A DNA stretch of 64,000 nt from Septoria linicola (lineage: Eukaryota > Ascomycota > Dothideomycetes > Mycosphaerellales > Mycosphaerellaceae), in assembly GCA_024114885.1 (NCBI GenBank), contig CP099421.1, positions 620,001-684,000 on the forward strand. Reading direction: 5' to 3'. Positions 42,630 through 52,823 of the stretch are shown here, piece by piece. Position 1 is the stretch's first letter. Every line of letters begins with the position of its first letter. Both the position numbers and the translations under genes were made by a program. A model generated the notes under the pieces. It did no database searches. It was not told the DNA's origin and saw nothing but the letters and a program-made list of their open reading frames with translations.

Positions 42630-43367
42630 AGAAAGATCAAAATGCTCAGCATGAAACCTACATTACTATGATTGCTACCGGATGCTTGAAAGCATGCTTG
42701 TACAATGATCGGATGAAGGACAGGTAATTTAGCTCGTCCATCTGGAAACTCTCTTCACGATGCAAGGACTACCACCACTCTTCACATTGGAACTGGCATA
42801 CTTCGAGGAGTCGATGAGTGGCTGATCCTCGCCATGGACACAGCTTTGAGATTGGCGCAGTAACATGGCATAGTGTGATCAAGCCGACCTTGATATGCAC
42901 GAGCACTTTCATCGATTCCAAGGGTCCACTACTTTGACCGCATTTCGCATTGGGATGATTAATGTACAATACGACAGATCAGCGAGCACAGCACGGTGCA
43001 TCAAAAGGCTTAGTGAATGATACGGACGAAGTCGGCGTGGTAAGATTAGGTTGGAGGTAAAAGTGGTGTAAGCTGCCGTGGTGTAAGATAGCACAGATAG
43101 CATAGCGTCTGCTGTTCGAATGGTGGAGTCCCAATCATCTCTCATCTCATCGACAGTCTGTCAATATGTCAATGCTCGTGGTCGTATTTGAGTCCACACA
43201 CGTGTCGGACAGCATCCCGGCGCGGACCAAGACTCCAACCAATCCCTGCCGTTGTAGCGTCGACGCGATTGCGCAGTAGTTTCAACCAGCACGCCTCACA
43301 CTTCTTCATCACTTGCCATCATAGACTCGTCGAATTCGGCGATATATCGGACTAGTTATTGATAATA
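42630..43367. other. Intergenic, no gene seen
   Basis: Apart from the second-frame continuation to 42727 described for the preceding ORF, only short frames without support. Confidence 0.4.
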
Positions 43368-43532
43368 ATGGCACCCGACATGCAAGCACAGGCAGGTTTC
43401 GACTGGATCGCCACATCGCCATCTCCTCTCAGCCCGTTCTCATCACAACAATGCTCACGGGTCGTCAGGAAACCCGACCAGATCTGCTACTGGCTCGATC
43501 TTCGTAACCAAGATGTGATGTGGATAGAGTGA
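43368..43532 (+). CDS. Possible 54-residue small ORF
   Basis: ATG to TGA frame encoding a compact hydrophilic peptide (MAPDMQAQAGFDWIATSPSP, KPDQICYWLDLRNQDVMWIE). Codon use is coding-like and a pyrimidine-rich leader precedes the ATG. It could be the first exon of a longer gene or a chance ORF. It lies about 500 nt upstream of the kinase-tail fragment on the same strand; no convincing splice links them. Confidence 0.25.
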   Translation: MAPDMQAQAGFDWIATSPSPLSPFSSQQCSRVVRKPDQICYWLDLRNQDVMWIE

Positions 43533-44036
43533 AGCGCCACGAGATTCACTTCTTGCTGCTGCTGCCCAATCCGTCGATGCCTCTCCGCAACCTTCTCCAA
43601 GCGTCCGCCCTCGCCGCGAAGTGAACGGCGTCAGGGTCTGTCCGGCTACCGGAAGACTTCACCATTCTTGGGCATTTGCGAGAGCATTGCTTTTGAGACA
43701 AGCCTCATTCATAGACTCGTTGTGTAACCCGCGCACAGCCGAAGTGCTTGTCTGGCGGGCGAAATTGAAAAAATCGATTTGCTGTTCACTTGCACCATGA
43801 TCAAACTGCTAGAACTTCACACACGTTCACGCTTACGCTCACGTCTTCGTCCCCCAAGATGAAGCGTTGATCATCTTACACAGCGTCACTTGCGAGAGAA
43901 CTGAAGAAGTCGAGACCGAAGTCACTCGTCAATAGAAGTCCGCGCAATGTGCCTTAATCAATGATGGCCATTAATGGTCATGGCAATTCATGTCCTACAC
44001 CGTGCCACGACTACGATGGCCCATGATTCTTGAACG

Positions 44037-44285
44037 ATGGTAAGTTGCGATGCTTCAAACAACATCTGTACGCGGTCTAAATACTCGTCAGACGCTTTGC
44101 TGAGTCGTGATGTCGGCCAAGAGAAACATTTACAGCCACTCGAAAATTGCATCACTCTTCTGAAGGGAGACTACAAAGCTCCGTTCATTGACTTGATCGG
44201 CCAGATGCACCAATGGATACCCCGAGAGCGAAACTTGGCCAAGCAACTGCTTGAGCATCCATGGCTCGAGCTTAGGGCCAACTAA
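44037..44285 (+). pseudogene. Orphan protein kinase C-lobe tail (remnant)
   Basis: An 82-codon frame whose last 30 residues read like the end of a Ser/Thr kinase domain: APFIDLIGQMHQWIPRERNL followed by AKQLLEHPWLEL, with the conserved Arg of subdomain XI and the LLEHPW ending. Upstream I find no glycine loop, VAxK, HRD or DFG in any frame back to 43300. A GTAAGT donor (44040) and a possible acceptor before 44091 suggest the fragment was once an internal or last exon. Most likely a truncated or relocated kinase remnant. Confidence 0.5.
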
Positions 44286-44426
44286 CAACGGAGTCTCTTG
44301 CGATAGTGTCATTGCTCCCAAACTGCTGAGTGACGGCCAGCATGCAGCTGATTCTCCACGTCTAGTCCATCTAGAGAAATGGAAGTCGTGGCATGCAAGT
44401 CGGTCATGCCACGGAGCTCCTCAGCT

Positions 44427-45290
44427 TCAGCCAGGACCTGACGACTTCGGCTTCGTGGCCTCCTTCTTGATCTCCTCTGCAAGACTGCTCATCCTCTTTG
44501 ACAAATCCTGCACAGCCTTCTGCAGCTGAGGGTGTAGACCAGAGATATCAGCAAAATCTTGACGGAAGCAGACTTGCTGTAGCCCTCTCAGCGCCTTCAA
44601 GTCTCTGAAAGACTTTTGGAACTGGCCCTTCACGAAAAGTTGCCACTGTGTTTTCAGCGGATCACGTAAGCCCCTGTACAGCTTGAGATGCCAGTGTAGA
44701 TGCCAGTCTGTGTCGATGACGAGGTTGTTGAGGTGGGTGCAGCTATTTAGGAGTGGCGCGACAGGAGTGAACTCCCATTTGAGCGTATCTTCTTGTTCTT
44801 GTAGAGTCGCGCGAGTTGGCGTGTAGTCATGGAAATGCTTGCTCACGTCCCGTGGCGGAAGGTAATCGTGATCGAGGCGGAGGCTCCTGAGGTTCGTGCT
44901 CAGTGTTCGCCCAATCTGTTGGAATAGATATTGGAGATCGTTCGGACTTCGAACGTGGAGGGTGCTCGCGCTGAAGTATTGTGCAAGCGCCTCTGTTCGC
45001 CATTGCTTGCTAACAAGGAACCGGGCCATGCCGCTCTGTGAGTCAAGTCAGTAATCGGAAGTCAAAGCGCAGCGCAGGCGGACGAGGGCCGATGGTACCT
45101 CCATGTTCTCCGTCGAGTAGTTTCCATGACTTGCCACGCTGTACCCATTCTGGAGAACCAGCGTACAGTCACCGTCTTTGACATATGCCAGCTCATAAAT
45201 CTCATCTCGCAGTTCGCGCGGCAGTCTGTCGAAGAAGAAGCAGGCGCCACCAGGATCGGCCATCGATGGGTCTGTCTCACTGGTCGCCAT
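44427..45290 (-). CDS. F-box-like hypothetical protein
   Basis: Two exons: 45290-45099 and 45035-44427 (63-nt intron), 266 residues. The start MATSETDPS lies in good context (ccaacATGg); the upstream frame to 45401 also contains ATGs but lacks protein-like character. Near the N-terminus, FFFDRLPRELRDEIYELAY is the degenerate F-box-like motif common in Dothideomycete lineage-specific families. After the splice, SGMARFLVSKQWRTEALAQYF and a stretch with THLNNLVIDTD resemble the ordinary course of these proteins. The C-terminus is helical and charged (LSKRMSSLAEEIKKEATK). Function unknown; substrate-receptor activity is uncertain. Confidence 0.7.
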
Positions 45291-45766
45291 GTTGGTATCG
45301 ATATTGAGTCTGCGGGAATGGAGGTTGAAACAGACAAGCTCGCGGGCACATGAAGGAGCGTGGCATGTGAAGTGCATTAGCGCGGTCAAGCAAACAAACA
45401 CGGCTTTGTGAAGAAGTGCGCATCAGCATGTCTAACACTGCACTCGTTTGTCGCTAACTTCACCGCGTGGCGTTCGTTCGGTCGTACACATAGCATATGA
45501 AGCTGATGCTCGAGTTTGATCAGCCAGGACCGACTCCGAACCGCGAGTACAAGCCCAAGCATAAGGATGTTGACTTGCAGGGCAGAAGGATCAACGATTA
45601 CGCCTTTGCACATGTCAGATTGGCTTTGGTTCTATCATGACTAGCTGTAGCTACATACCATAGCCAGTTCCCATAGTGTAGGAAGCAAACTCTTGCGCTC
45701 CCCAGTGCGCCGGGCATTCCAGTGGATCCGTTCACGGACTGGGCGGCCATAGATTCCATGCGTTGT
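45291..45766. other. Intergenic, no gene seen
   Basis: 5' region of the F-box-like gene and 3' region of cwc15, both minus strand. No supported ORF. Confidence 0.45.
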
Positions 45767-46510
45767 CTACCGCACGTATTTGTCCATGAACCTCCGGTGG
45801 AAGTCACTCCTCAACAGATCGTTCACGAAACGCTTTTCTTTCCCTCGCTCCTCTGTCCCTCTTGCCTGGTTCTTGAATACCACATCATCGTCCCATCTCC
45901 GCTTCAAACTATAGTCTTCCCGCCCTGTGTTCAGCAATGGATTTCCCAGTGCAATATCCTTCTCCCTCTGCTCTTCGTCCTTCTTTGCCTGCTCAGCAGC
46001 TTCCTTGGCAGCCTTCTCTGCTCGCTCAGCTTTGATCTTCGCAAGCTCTCGCATCAGCTCCGCCGTCTCGTCTTCTTCCTCGTCATCGCTGTCTGATTCC
46101 GAAGAACTTGAGCTGCCAGAATCAGAATCCGCGTCGATGTCTCGTGTTTCTTCCAGCACCCGCCGCTTCTTCGCTTCGTAGTCTTCTTCCGCATCTGCTT
46201 CGGGTTCCACGCCAGAATTTGCTTTGCGCTTCACGCCCCCACTACTGCTTCCTTCCTCGATCTGCAGCTGTGGCTCATCCTCCTCCTCGTCTGCGATCTC
46301 GCGACCATCCTTCTTCGCATAGTGCTTCGCCTCGTTTTTGAGCAGTTCAGCTCTGAGATCACGCTTTGCCTGCTCAGCGGGTGTGCCTTGATTTTGTTGT
46401 CTGAATTTGAGAGTTTTGTGTGCAGGAAGAAGACGTTGATGGTATGCTTCGCCACGCGCAGCTTCTTTGCCTCGCGCTGGATCGAATGTCGGTCTGTGAG
46501 CGGTCGTCAT
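45767..46510 (-). CDS. cwc15: Pre-mRNA splicing factor Cwc15 (Cwf15)
   Basis: A 247-residue intronless gene; the ATG at 46510 was used although the frame is open to 46831. The N-terminus MTTAHRPTFDPARGK and the following LPAHKTLKFRQQNQG are the family hallmark, as is the C-terminal block with RRWDDDVVFKNQARG and DFHRRFMDKYVR. Between them is an acidic, Ser-rich and Glu/Ala/Lys-rich helical region. Cwc15 is a component of the Prp19/NTC-associated complex of the active spliceosome. It is transcribed divergently from rrp45 with 183 bp between the two starts, suggesting a shared promoter for two RNA-processing genes. Confidence 0.93.
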   Translation of the reverse strand: MTTAHRPTFDPARGKEAARGEAYHQRLLPAHKTLKFRQQNQGTPAEQAKRDLRAELLKNEAKHYAKKDGREIADEEEDEPQLQIEEGSSSGGVKRKANSGVEPEADAEEDYEAKKRRVLEETRDIDADSDSGSSSSSESDSDDEEEDETAELMRELAKIKAERAEKAAKEAAEQAKKDEEQREKDIALGNPLLNTGREDYSLKRRWDDDVVFKNQARGTEERGKEKRFVNDLLRSDFHRRFMDKYVR

Positions 46511-46693
46511 TTTGGAGGTCTGCGAAGTGTTGTCGGAGTGTGTTGTGAGTTGGCGCAAAAGTGCAAGTGCAAGTCTCAAGATGTTGAAGTCGATGTCCAC
46601 TGTGGCAAAGAGTGTCTGTGGATGTGGGCTTCGAGATGAGGTCAACTTCGTGCTGTCAAACTTTCTGAAGCCAATGCATTTGTGACCTCGATA
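46511..46693. promoter_or_regulatory. Short bidirectional promoter, cwc15/rrp45
   Basis: Only 183 bp separates the divergent ATGs of cwc15 (46510, -) and rrp45 (46694, +). Both 5' UTRs and core promoters must lie here. No TATA box is evident. Confidence 0.6.
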
Positions 46694-47654
46694 ATGCCGT
46701 CCGAAGCGCCTCCCTCGACGAACGAACGCGAATTCGTCCTTTCGGCTCTTCAGCAAAAGGTTCGTCTTGATGGCCGCGCCTTCGACCAGTTTCGTGCAAT
46801 CGAGCTTGCATTCGGCGACAACTATGGCCAAGCAGATGTGCGGATAGGCAAAACGCGAGTGCTGGTCAACATCTCAGTAGAAGTCGTTGCTCCATATGTA
46901 GACAGGAAGTTCGATGGAGTATTCACAATCAGCACTGAACTGAGCCCAATCGCAAGCCCTGCCTTTGAGGTCGGCCGGTATGTAGAACGGCATGTGGCCG
47001 AAGCACGTTGAAAAGGAACGGACTGACTGATCGTGCAGTCAAGACCAGACGGAAATCCTTCTGAGCCGAATCCTCGAGAAAACGATACGAAGATCTGGAG
47101 CATTAGATACCGAGAGTTTGTGCATCGTAGCTGGACAGAAATGCTTCCATGTCCGCGCAGACATTCACGTTTTGGACCATGATGGAAATCTGGTTGATGC
47201 GAGCTGCCTCGCACTGGTGGCAGCACTGATGCACTTCAGAAGGCCAGATTTCGAGGTTCATGGCGAGGAAGTCACAGTATTTGGAGAGAGGGAACGAGAG
47301 CCGGTCAAGCTGTCAATGCAACACCAGCCTTTCTGCGTTACCATGAGTTACTACGAAGGTGGCGAGGTCATGCTGCAGGATGCGACGCTTCTGGAAGAAC
47401 AATGTAGGGAAGGAGAGATTGTGATCAGTATCAATCGCTTTGGAGAGGTCTGTCAGATCGCAAAGTATGGAGGGACGCCAGTGGATGGCATGAGCATGCT
47501 CACTTGCACAAACGCGGCGCTGGACAAGGCGAAAATGTTGGATAAGCTGGTCAAGGCGAAGCTGGAAGAAGACGAGAAGCAGAGATACCCGGGAGGCCTC
47601 ATGGCTGAGCTCAGTGCAGAGAACGATCGTGTGCAGGAGAAGCCAGTAGGGTGA
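46694..47654 (+). CDS. rrp45: Exosome complex subunit Rrp45 (EXOSC9)
   Basis: Two exons, 46694-46977 and 47039-47654 (61-nt intron), 299 residues, like yeast Rrp45. RNase PH-like fold: EREFVLSALQQKVRLDGR at the N-terminus, FGDNYGQADVRIGKTRVLVN, then across the splice ELSPIASPAFEVGRQDQTEI, followed by LDTESLCIVAGQKCFHVRAD and DGNLVDASCLALVAALMHF. As in other eukaryotic exosome ring subunits the phosphorolytic site is expected to be inactive; the protein helps form the hexameric ring that channels RNA to Rrp44 and Rrp6. The start ATG is the first in frame (the 46682 start is GTG). Confidence 0.93.
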
Positions 47655-49009
47655 AGGATTAGCAGGCAAACAGTCCTCCGACCAAATCTCACGGGAAGTG
47701 GCAACGCAGAGGCTCGCGAAGGTACACACAAGGATCAATGTCCCTTGCCACAGTATGCATACCACGCCGTAGCTGGACCGCCTAGGCGCGACGGCCTTCT
47801 GCGACCCTACTCATGAAGCTGGGACGTTTTGACAACTTGGACCAAGCTTCTGGATCCTGCGTCAAGCCATGGAGTTACCCGAAGTCATCTTCACGGCTAT
47901 CGATACATGACCAGAGCTGCGATGTCTCTGCGTCGTTACTGGCTCCCTAAAACATGGACCAACGTGAACGTCATCAGCACAATCTTGCTTCAGCGCTGTA
48001 GCTCGGATACTGTCTGGCAATCGGGATATTGGAAGGGGGCAGCCACTCACTGATTCACACGGAATTCTCATTGTTCTAAGCATGAGCGCCCGTGAAACGG
48101 AATTGAGGCGGAGGTCACTGCCACGAGCTTGGACAAGTTGGTGTTTCACCGCCGCGGTTGTCGACAAGTGGAATCAAATGCGATCATATATCAGCTTCGG
48201 TGGCTGAATACTTGAAGTTACACCTCACTTCACAGCCGACTACTCCATTTTCCCATGTGACCTTGCCTACGACAAATAGCTTACTACCTTCTTAGCCTCC
48301 TCTTCCTTTCACCATTCAACATACTCCGCTCATGGCCAGTACTTCAACCACGTTCACCCCTTCGGCGAAGCTACCACACGCACGATGACCGCTCGACCCC
48401 GGGATCCATCTCACGTACCATAACAGCCAAAGCGCACGAGAGAGCTGTCGCAACAGCACACCTGCAAAGCAACCAATACAAGTACGTTCTACCACACTGC
48501 ACCGCCTTCACGGCAATCGTCGACGGCAATCTCAGAAATAGCTGGCCGAGCCACAGGACCTGGTGTCACCTGCTACAGACCGTACCTTCGAGTTCGTTCT
48601 GGATCAAGCGTGAATGCATCCGGCTTGCGCTACGGATGCTGCGGATGCGAAGCTCTCAGCCGGAAGCTTTGTCGTCGGTCATGGACTGCATCGCGACCTC
48701 GTGGCTCGGCAATTCATGCGCTGCTCTGAGGTCGGCAGTCCGGATATCATTATGCCCTTTGGCCTTTAGTGCTGGGCACGGGATGGTTGTCGGAGTTCTC
48801 AAAGGCACGGCCAGCTCACTGAAAGAACACAACGCACATTGATACCGACTACGGGAATCACAGCTGATAGCTCTCCAGGATTCATCGCGGACGACCCATT
48901 CTTAGCCGAGCATTCACTCACAACTTGTGCCGTACGATTGTGCTTTGAGGAACATCTCACGAACTAGTAATGTTCAGCAAGACAAGTAGCTTCACAGCCT
49001 AAACTAGCG
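47655..49009. other. Intergenic (1.35 kb) with an unexplained open frame
   Basis: No gene with an ATG start and domain was found. One plus-strand frame is open from 48261 to 48842 (about 193 codons) but has no ATG before 48636. Part of it is protein-like (SRTITAKAHERAVATAHLQS), preceded by a pyrimidine-rich leader and followed by a GTACGT donor-like site at 48482. It may be an exon of an unrecognised gene or a relic. Confidence 0.35.
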
Positions 49010-52000
49010 ATGTCGTTTTTCGGCGATAGAGCCAAGCTTTTAGGCACGCAGGGTACGAAAGACGACGACTGGGGCTGGGGTGCCATACACAACGGAGAAG
49101 GTGACATTAATTTCGCAGATGCTCCCACCACAGCCAAAGATTCCCGACCACGTTCGACAATTGATGTAGATTCCCCAAGCTCGTTGAAGAGCACCATCAA
49201 CAGGCGGTTCGCTTTACTCAAGAGACCCGGCGGAGCGTTTGACAATGCCACAAGTCAAGATGCCACGAAGAGAAGAAGGATAGAATCCCAGGCCGCGTCA
49301 CGACGTTCGGCGGATTCGTCACTTTTCGTGCCAGCAACAGCTTCTCCAGAAGCAGAAAGAGCGCAACCAAAGCCGAAGACTAAGCCTGCAGTTCAGGCAC
49401 TATTCAACAACCCGTTTGGAGATTCTGACTCCGACGACTCAGAAAACGACAGAACTAGTGATCCAGCTCCAAAGCCCCCGCCACCATCTGAGCCTCTGCC
49501 TTCAGCATCACGGCTGCTATCTTCGGATAACCGAGATGAAGCACTTGCGCAGAGTGCTAGAATGCGTCAAGCAGCTGAAGAAAGGAGGAGAGCACGGCAC
49601 AATGGAGTTAGCGCTCGACCGAGCCCGGCTCTAGCAGCGACTAACGGCATCTCAGGTGCATCGTCGCAAGCTCGAGACACACTACAGGCGCGTTCCGTAC
49701 AGAAACCCGGGTATAGGTTGCAGAAACACAGGCGCAATGACGAGCGAGCAGCTGTAAAGCCAACGGCCGAAGTGATCAACCTTGATTCAGATGAAGATGA
49801 TGCTCCAGCGATTGCCCCTCGCCCATCGCTCCAACCAGCAGCTCCAACGTCGAAAAGTCGAGTAATTACTAAAAAGCGGCGACGACAGCCAGCATCTTCA
49901 GTACAACAGCCGAAGCAACCGACTTCCTTCAAAGAGCGACTCTCAGAGGTCAAGAAGGAGTGGCCAACAGCGCCAACGAAACAATCACAGTTGAATATAG
50001 CACCAAGCATCGAATTGCTTGACGAAGACACCATGGACTTCGAGACGGATGATGACAAACGCAAGCGACAGCGCGAAGAGGCCGCACGGCTAGCATCAGA
50101 GCGCATGGACCAGGAGCAGCAGCGTGGTAAAGATCGTGCCAAAGCTCTTGTAGAGCAACAACGCCAAAAGCAAGAAGTGGAAGCTGCAGCGAAGCGTCGA
50201 GAAGAGGAGCGGACGCGCACTCAGCTATCAGAAGAGGCTGAAGCCCGGAAAGCAGCAATCGAGCGCCAGCGGCAGCAGGACCTGGCCACGCAACGACAGA
50301 AGGACGTGGACGCGCAGCATAATAAATCCATCCAGGAGCAGCTCGCACGTATGCGCGAGGAGAAGAAGCAAAGGAAAGCTGCAGAAGAAGCCGAAAAAGC
50401 GAAGAAAAAGGCTGAAGATGACGCCAATCGCGAAACCGAACGCTTACGCTCCATTGAAGAAAAACGTGCTGAGCTTGCCAGGCGACCTCCGGTGCTCAGT
50501 GACCAGGCGCGACAGGAACGAGATGAACGCATCCGGCTGAAGAAGGAGCGCGCAGCACGCAACAAGCAAGCCCAGCGAGACGACGAAGAGAACGACGGCG
50601 AGCTCATCTTGGAAGACGCACCTGATGCTGCACCGAAAAGCTTGGCTGCGCGAGCAAGAGAAGCACAAGTCATTGAAGAGTCTAATACTCTGACGAGCAA
50701 CAACGACGATGATCCTGCAGTGTACACGCCCACTCCGACATTGGCTGCAAAGCCAATGTCGTTGAACAGCGCGGCTGGATTACGAGCACTTTCCAATGGC
50801 ACCAAGCCTATGCGACAAATCCCTGGCACGGCAGCCACGCAGCGTGATCGCAGCTCGCATGGCCGTGTTCTGGGCGAGATTCTCGTTGAAGACGCAAGCA
50901 TACTGAAATGGCGGGACACTGGAAGTCCTTGGGACCAGATCAAAGAGAAGTACTTTGGCATGACTGGCAAGACTCGCGCCGCGGACACTCTCAGGGCACG
51001 CCATCAGCAGGTGAGCAAGGCTCTGAGCGAGGCAAACGTCAATGCTGGCCTGCGGCAACGTATGCTTGATGGCGATGAAGAAGCGCGGAAAGAGGTCAAC
51101 ATCGCCGTACATGGAGAGTGGCCTCTGACCCGAGGGACGACTGGAGCCAGACCAGTGACAGAGACTGACGATAACAATCACGCTGATGATGCTGCCCGCG
51201 GAACATTGCCTGCTGCAGAATCGGGTACTCCTCACGTACAGACAGTACATCCGTTGGCACGAGGCACAATCCCGCCTGGCTCGCTCGCACCTCCTGGAGA
51301 ATTATTGCCTATCGACGCAAGGCTATACCTTTGGAGGAAAACCCATGAGATGACTTGGCCTCAGGTCATCAATGAGTACCAAAGCCTGATTGGCGTCCGG
51401 AAAAGCCAGCATGTCCTCAAGCAGCGTTTTGAGGAGGTTGAAGGAGTCTTCGACGATGTCTGGCTTCAACCAGATGAGATTGAAGCCCTCGCCAATGACG
51501 AGCCAGGCATCAGGGCTAAGGTCAATGGAAAAATGTGCGACCAGTGGCCACCGCCATTGAATCGCAATCGACAGTCCACAGCGACTACGAGTAAGAAACC
51601 TAGAGGACGGCCACCGAAGGAGACCAGGAACGACTCGGCCGTGGGTGGGCCCATCCGACTTCCACCCCGGCCTGCCGCGTCTCCGGAGCGAAGAAGAGGA
51701 ACGTTTCATGCGACAGAAAGCGGTCTCTTTACGCCCGTTCATCCTGAAGATGAAGCTTTCGACGCCGAGCACGTTCACCAGCGGCCAAGGCGCAGTACAG
51801 GTGGCAAAACACCATCATGGAAGGCGATGCAGCAGTTCCAAAACGATCTCATTGAAGTTTTTCAACACGCAGAAGACCATCAAGCCGATGATTATCACTC
51901 TGAGGTTGATCCTGACGACCCCGACGATTACTGCTACTGGGTCTTTCGCGTCATGCGTCGAGACTACACACCAAAAGACGAAGAAGAGGACATCGACATA

Positions 52001-52651
52001 GAGAGTGTCATATGGCGCGAGTGCGACGTGATGGAAAATCTTGATGAAGCCAATCAGGCCGCAAACCAAGAGATGTGGTCCAAGCTACCGGGCTTACCAG
52101 CATACACGGAAGGCAACTTCGACTCTGTGAGTAATTTGATCGACGGCCTCTTCAGGCAAATCACCGTCGTGACTTCCGGCGTGGGTCAACTGGACATCCA
52201 AGTCACACCTTACAAACGCACGATCAAAGATGGCATCCTACCAAAGTCCAAAGGAGGCTGGCTCAACAGCACAGTCTACATCATCATGCAACAAACCTTC
52301 ACGAGGAAATACGATGCCGTCCTTGGCGAAAGAAGCACCGAGAAAGAGACAATTATCCTCAACGGCACACTAACATCATACCTCCCCCTCGCCAACGAAC
52401 GCGCGATCGCCATTTTCCTGGACATCACACGCAAGCGTCTCAGCAGACTGGACGCCGACGCGGCAGATCGAGAGGAGCGCGCTAAGTACTTCCAGGAAGA
52501 ACTCGAAGAGCACGAAGATGGTGAGGATGCGAAGTTTGACAAGACGCATGTGTGGAATGAGGATAAGAGCATTCGAATCTGGGTTTCGCCGCAAAGGATG
52601 TGTGGGCCGAGGAATATGTTTCAGTTTGCCAAGGGCAGCAGTGATGACTAG
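49010..52651 (+). CDS. Large nuclear-type protein: SIM, coiled coil, two Myb/SANT-like repeats, AT-hook
   Basis: A 1213-residue intronless protein; I do not recognise a named family. In order: an N-terminal acidic/Trp motif (DDDWGWGAIHNGEGDINF); a disordered region; at about 255 EVINLDSDEDD, the form of a SUMO-interacting motif (hydrophobic core plus acids); a Glu/Arg/Gln coiled coil at about 345-560; a Myb/SANT-like repeat at about 627-680 (ILKWRDTGSPWDQIKEKYF); a second at about 770-817 (LYLWRKTHEMTWPQVINEYQ); an AT-hook core near 862 (KKPRGRPPKE); and a C-terminal mixed alpha/beta domain (about 925-1213) with YCYWVFRVMRRDY, GQLDIQVTPYKRTI and SIRIWVSPQRM. Together these suggest a chromatin or DNA-associated protein. 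The combination is inferred by eye. The ATG at 49010 begins a well-formed N-terminus. Confidence 0.72.
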   Translation: MSFFGDRAKLLGTQGTKDDDWGWGAIHNGEGDINFADAPTTAKDSRPRSTIDVDSPSSLKSTINRRFALLKRPGGAFDNATSQDATKRRRIESQAASRRSADSSLFVPATASPEAERAQPKPKTKPAVQALFNNPFGDSDSDDSENDRTSDPAPKPPPPSEPLPSASRLLSSDNRDEALAQSARMRQAAEERRRARHNGVSARPSPALAATNGISGASSQARDTLQARSVQKPGYRLQKHRRNDERAAVKPTAEVINLDSDEDDAPAIAPRPSLQPAAPTSKSRVITKKRRRQPASSVQQPKQPTSFKERLSEVKKEWPTAPTKQSQLNIAPSIELLDEDTMDFETDDDKRKRQREEAARLASERMDQEQQRGKDRAKALVEQQRQKQEVEAAAKRREEERTRTQLSEEAEARKAAIERQRQQDLATQRQKDVDAQHNKSIQEQLARMREEKKQRKAAEEAEKAKKKAEDDANRETERLRSIEEKRAELARRPPVLSDQARQERDERIRLKKERAARNKQAQRDDEENDGELILEDAPDAAPKSLAARAREAQVIEESNTLTSNNDDDPAVYTPTPTLAAKPMSLNSAAGLRALSNGTKPMRQIPGTAATQRDRSSHGRVLGEILVEDASILKWRDTGSPWDQIKEKYFGMTGKTRAADTLRARHQQVSKALSEANVNAGLRQRMLDGDEEARKEVNIAVHGEWPLTRGTTGARPVTETDDNNHADDAARGTLPAAESGTPHVQTVHPLARGTIPPGSLAPPGELLPIDARLYLWRKTHEMTWPQVINEYQSLIGVRKSQHVLKQRFEEVEGVFDDVWLQPDEIEALANDEPGIRAKVNGKMCDQWPPPLNRNRQSTATTSKKPRGRPPKETRNDSAVGGPIRLPPRPAASPERRRGTFHATESGLFTPVHPEDEAFDAEHVHQRPRRSTGGKTPSWKAMQQFQNDLIEVFQHAEDHQADDYHSEVDPDDPDDYCYWVFRVMRRDYTPKDEEEDIDIESVIWRECDVMENLDEANQAANQEMWSKLPGLPAYTEGNFDSVSNLIDGLFRQITVVTSGVGQLDIQVTPYKRTIKDGILPKSKGGWLNSTVYIIMQQTFTRKYDAVLGERSTEKETIILNGTLTSYLPLANERAIAIFLDITRKRLSRLDADAADREERAKYFQEELEEHEDGEDAKFDKTHVWNEDKSIRIWVSPQRMCGPRNMFQFAKGSSDD

Positions 52652-52823
52652 CTGCGGGAGTATCTACAAAGGTGCGACTGAGGGTCTTTGTGCTACGCCG
52701 CTGGCTGGACATGAGGGTTGCGTGCTCGAGAGCGACACGACTGATCTGGTTAGAAGGCGCAGGACGTAGGCTAGATCATGACTTTCACTCCGATACATCT
52801 TTTCATTTTTTTTTGCCGTGACT

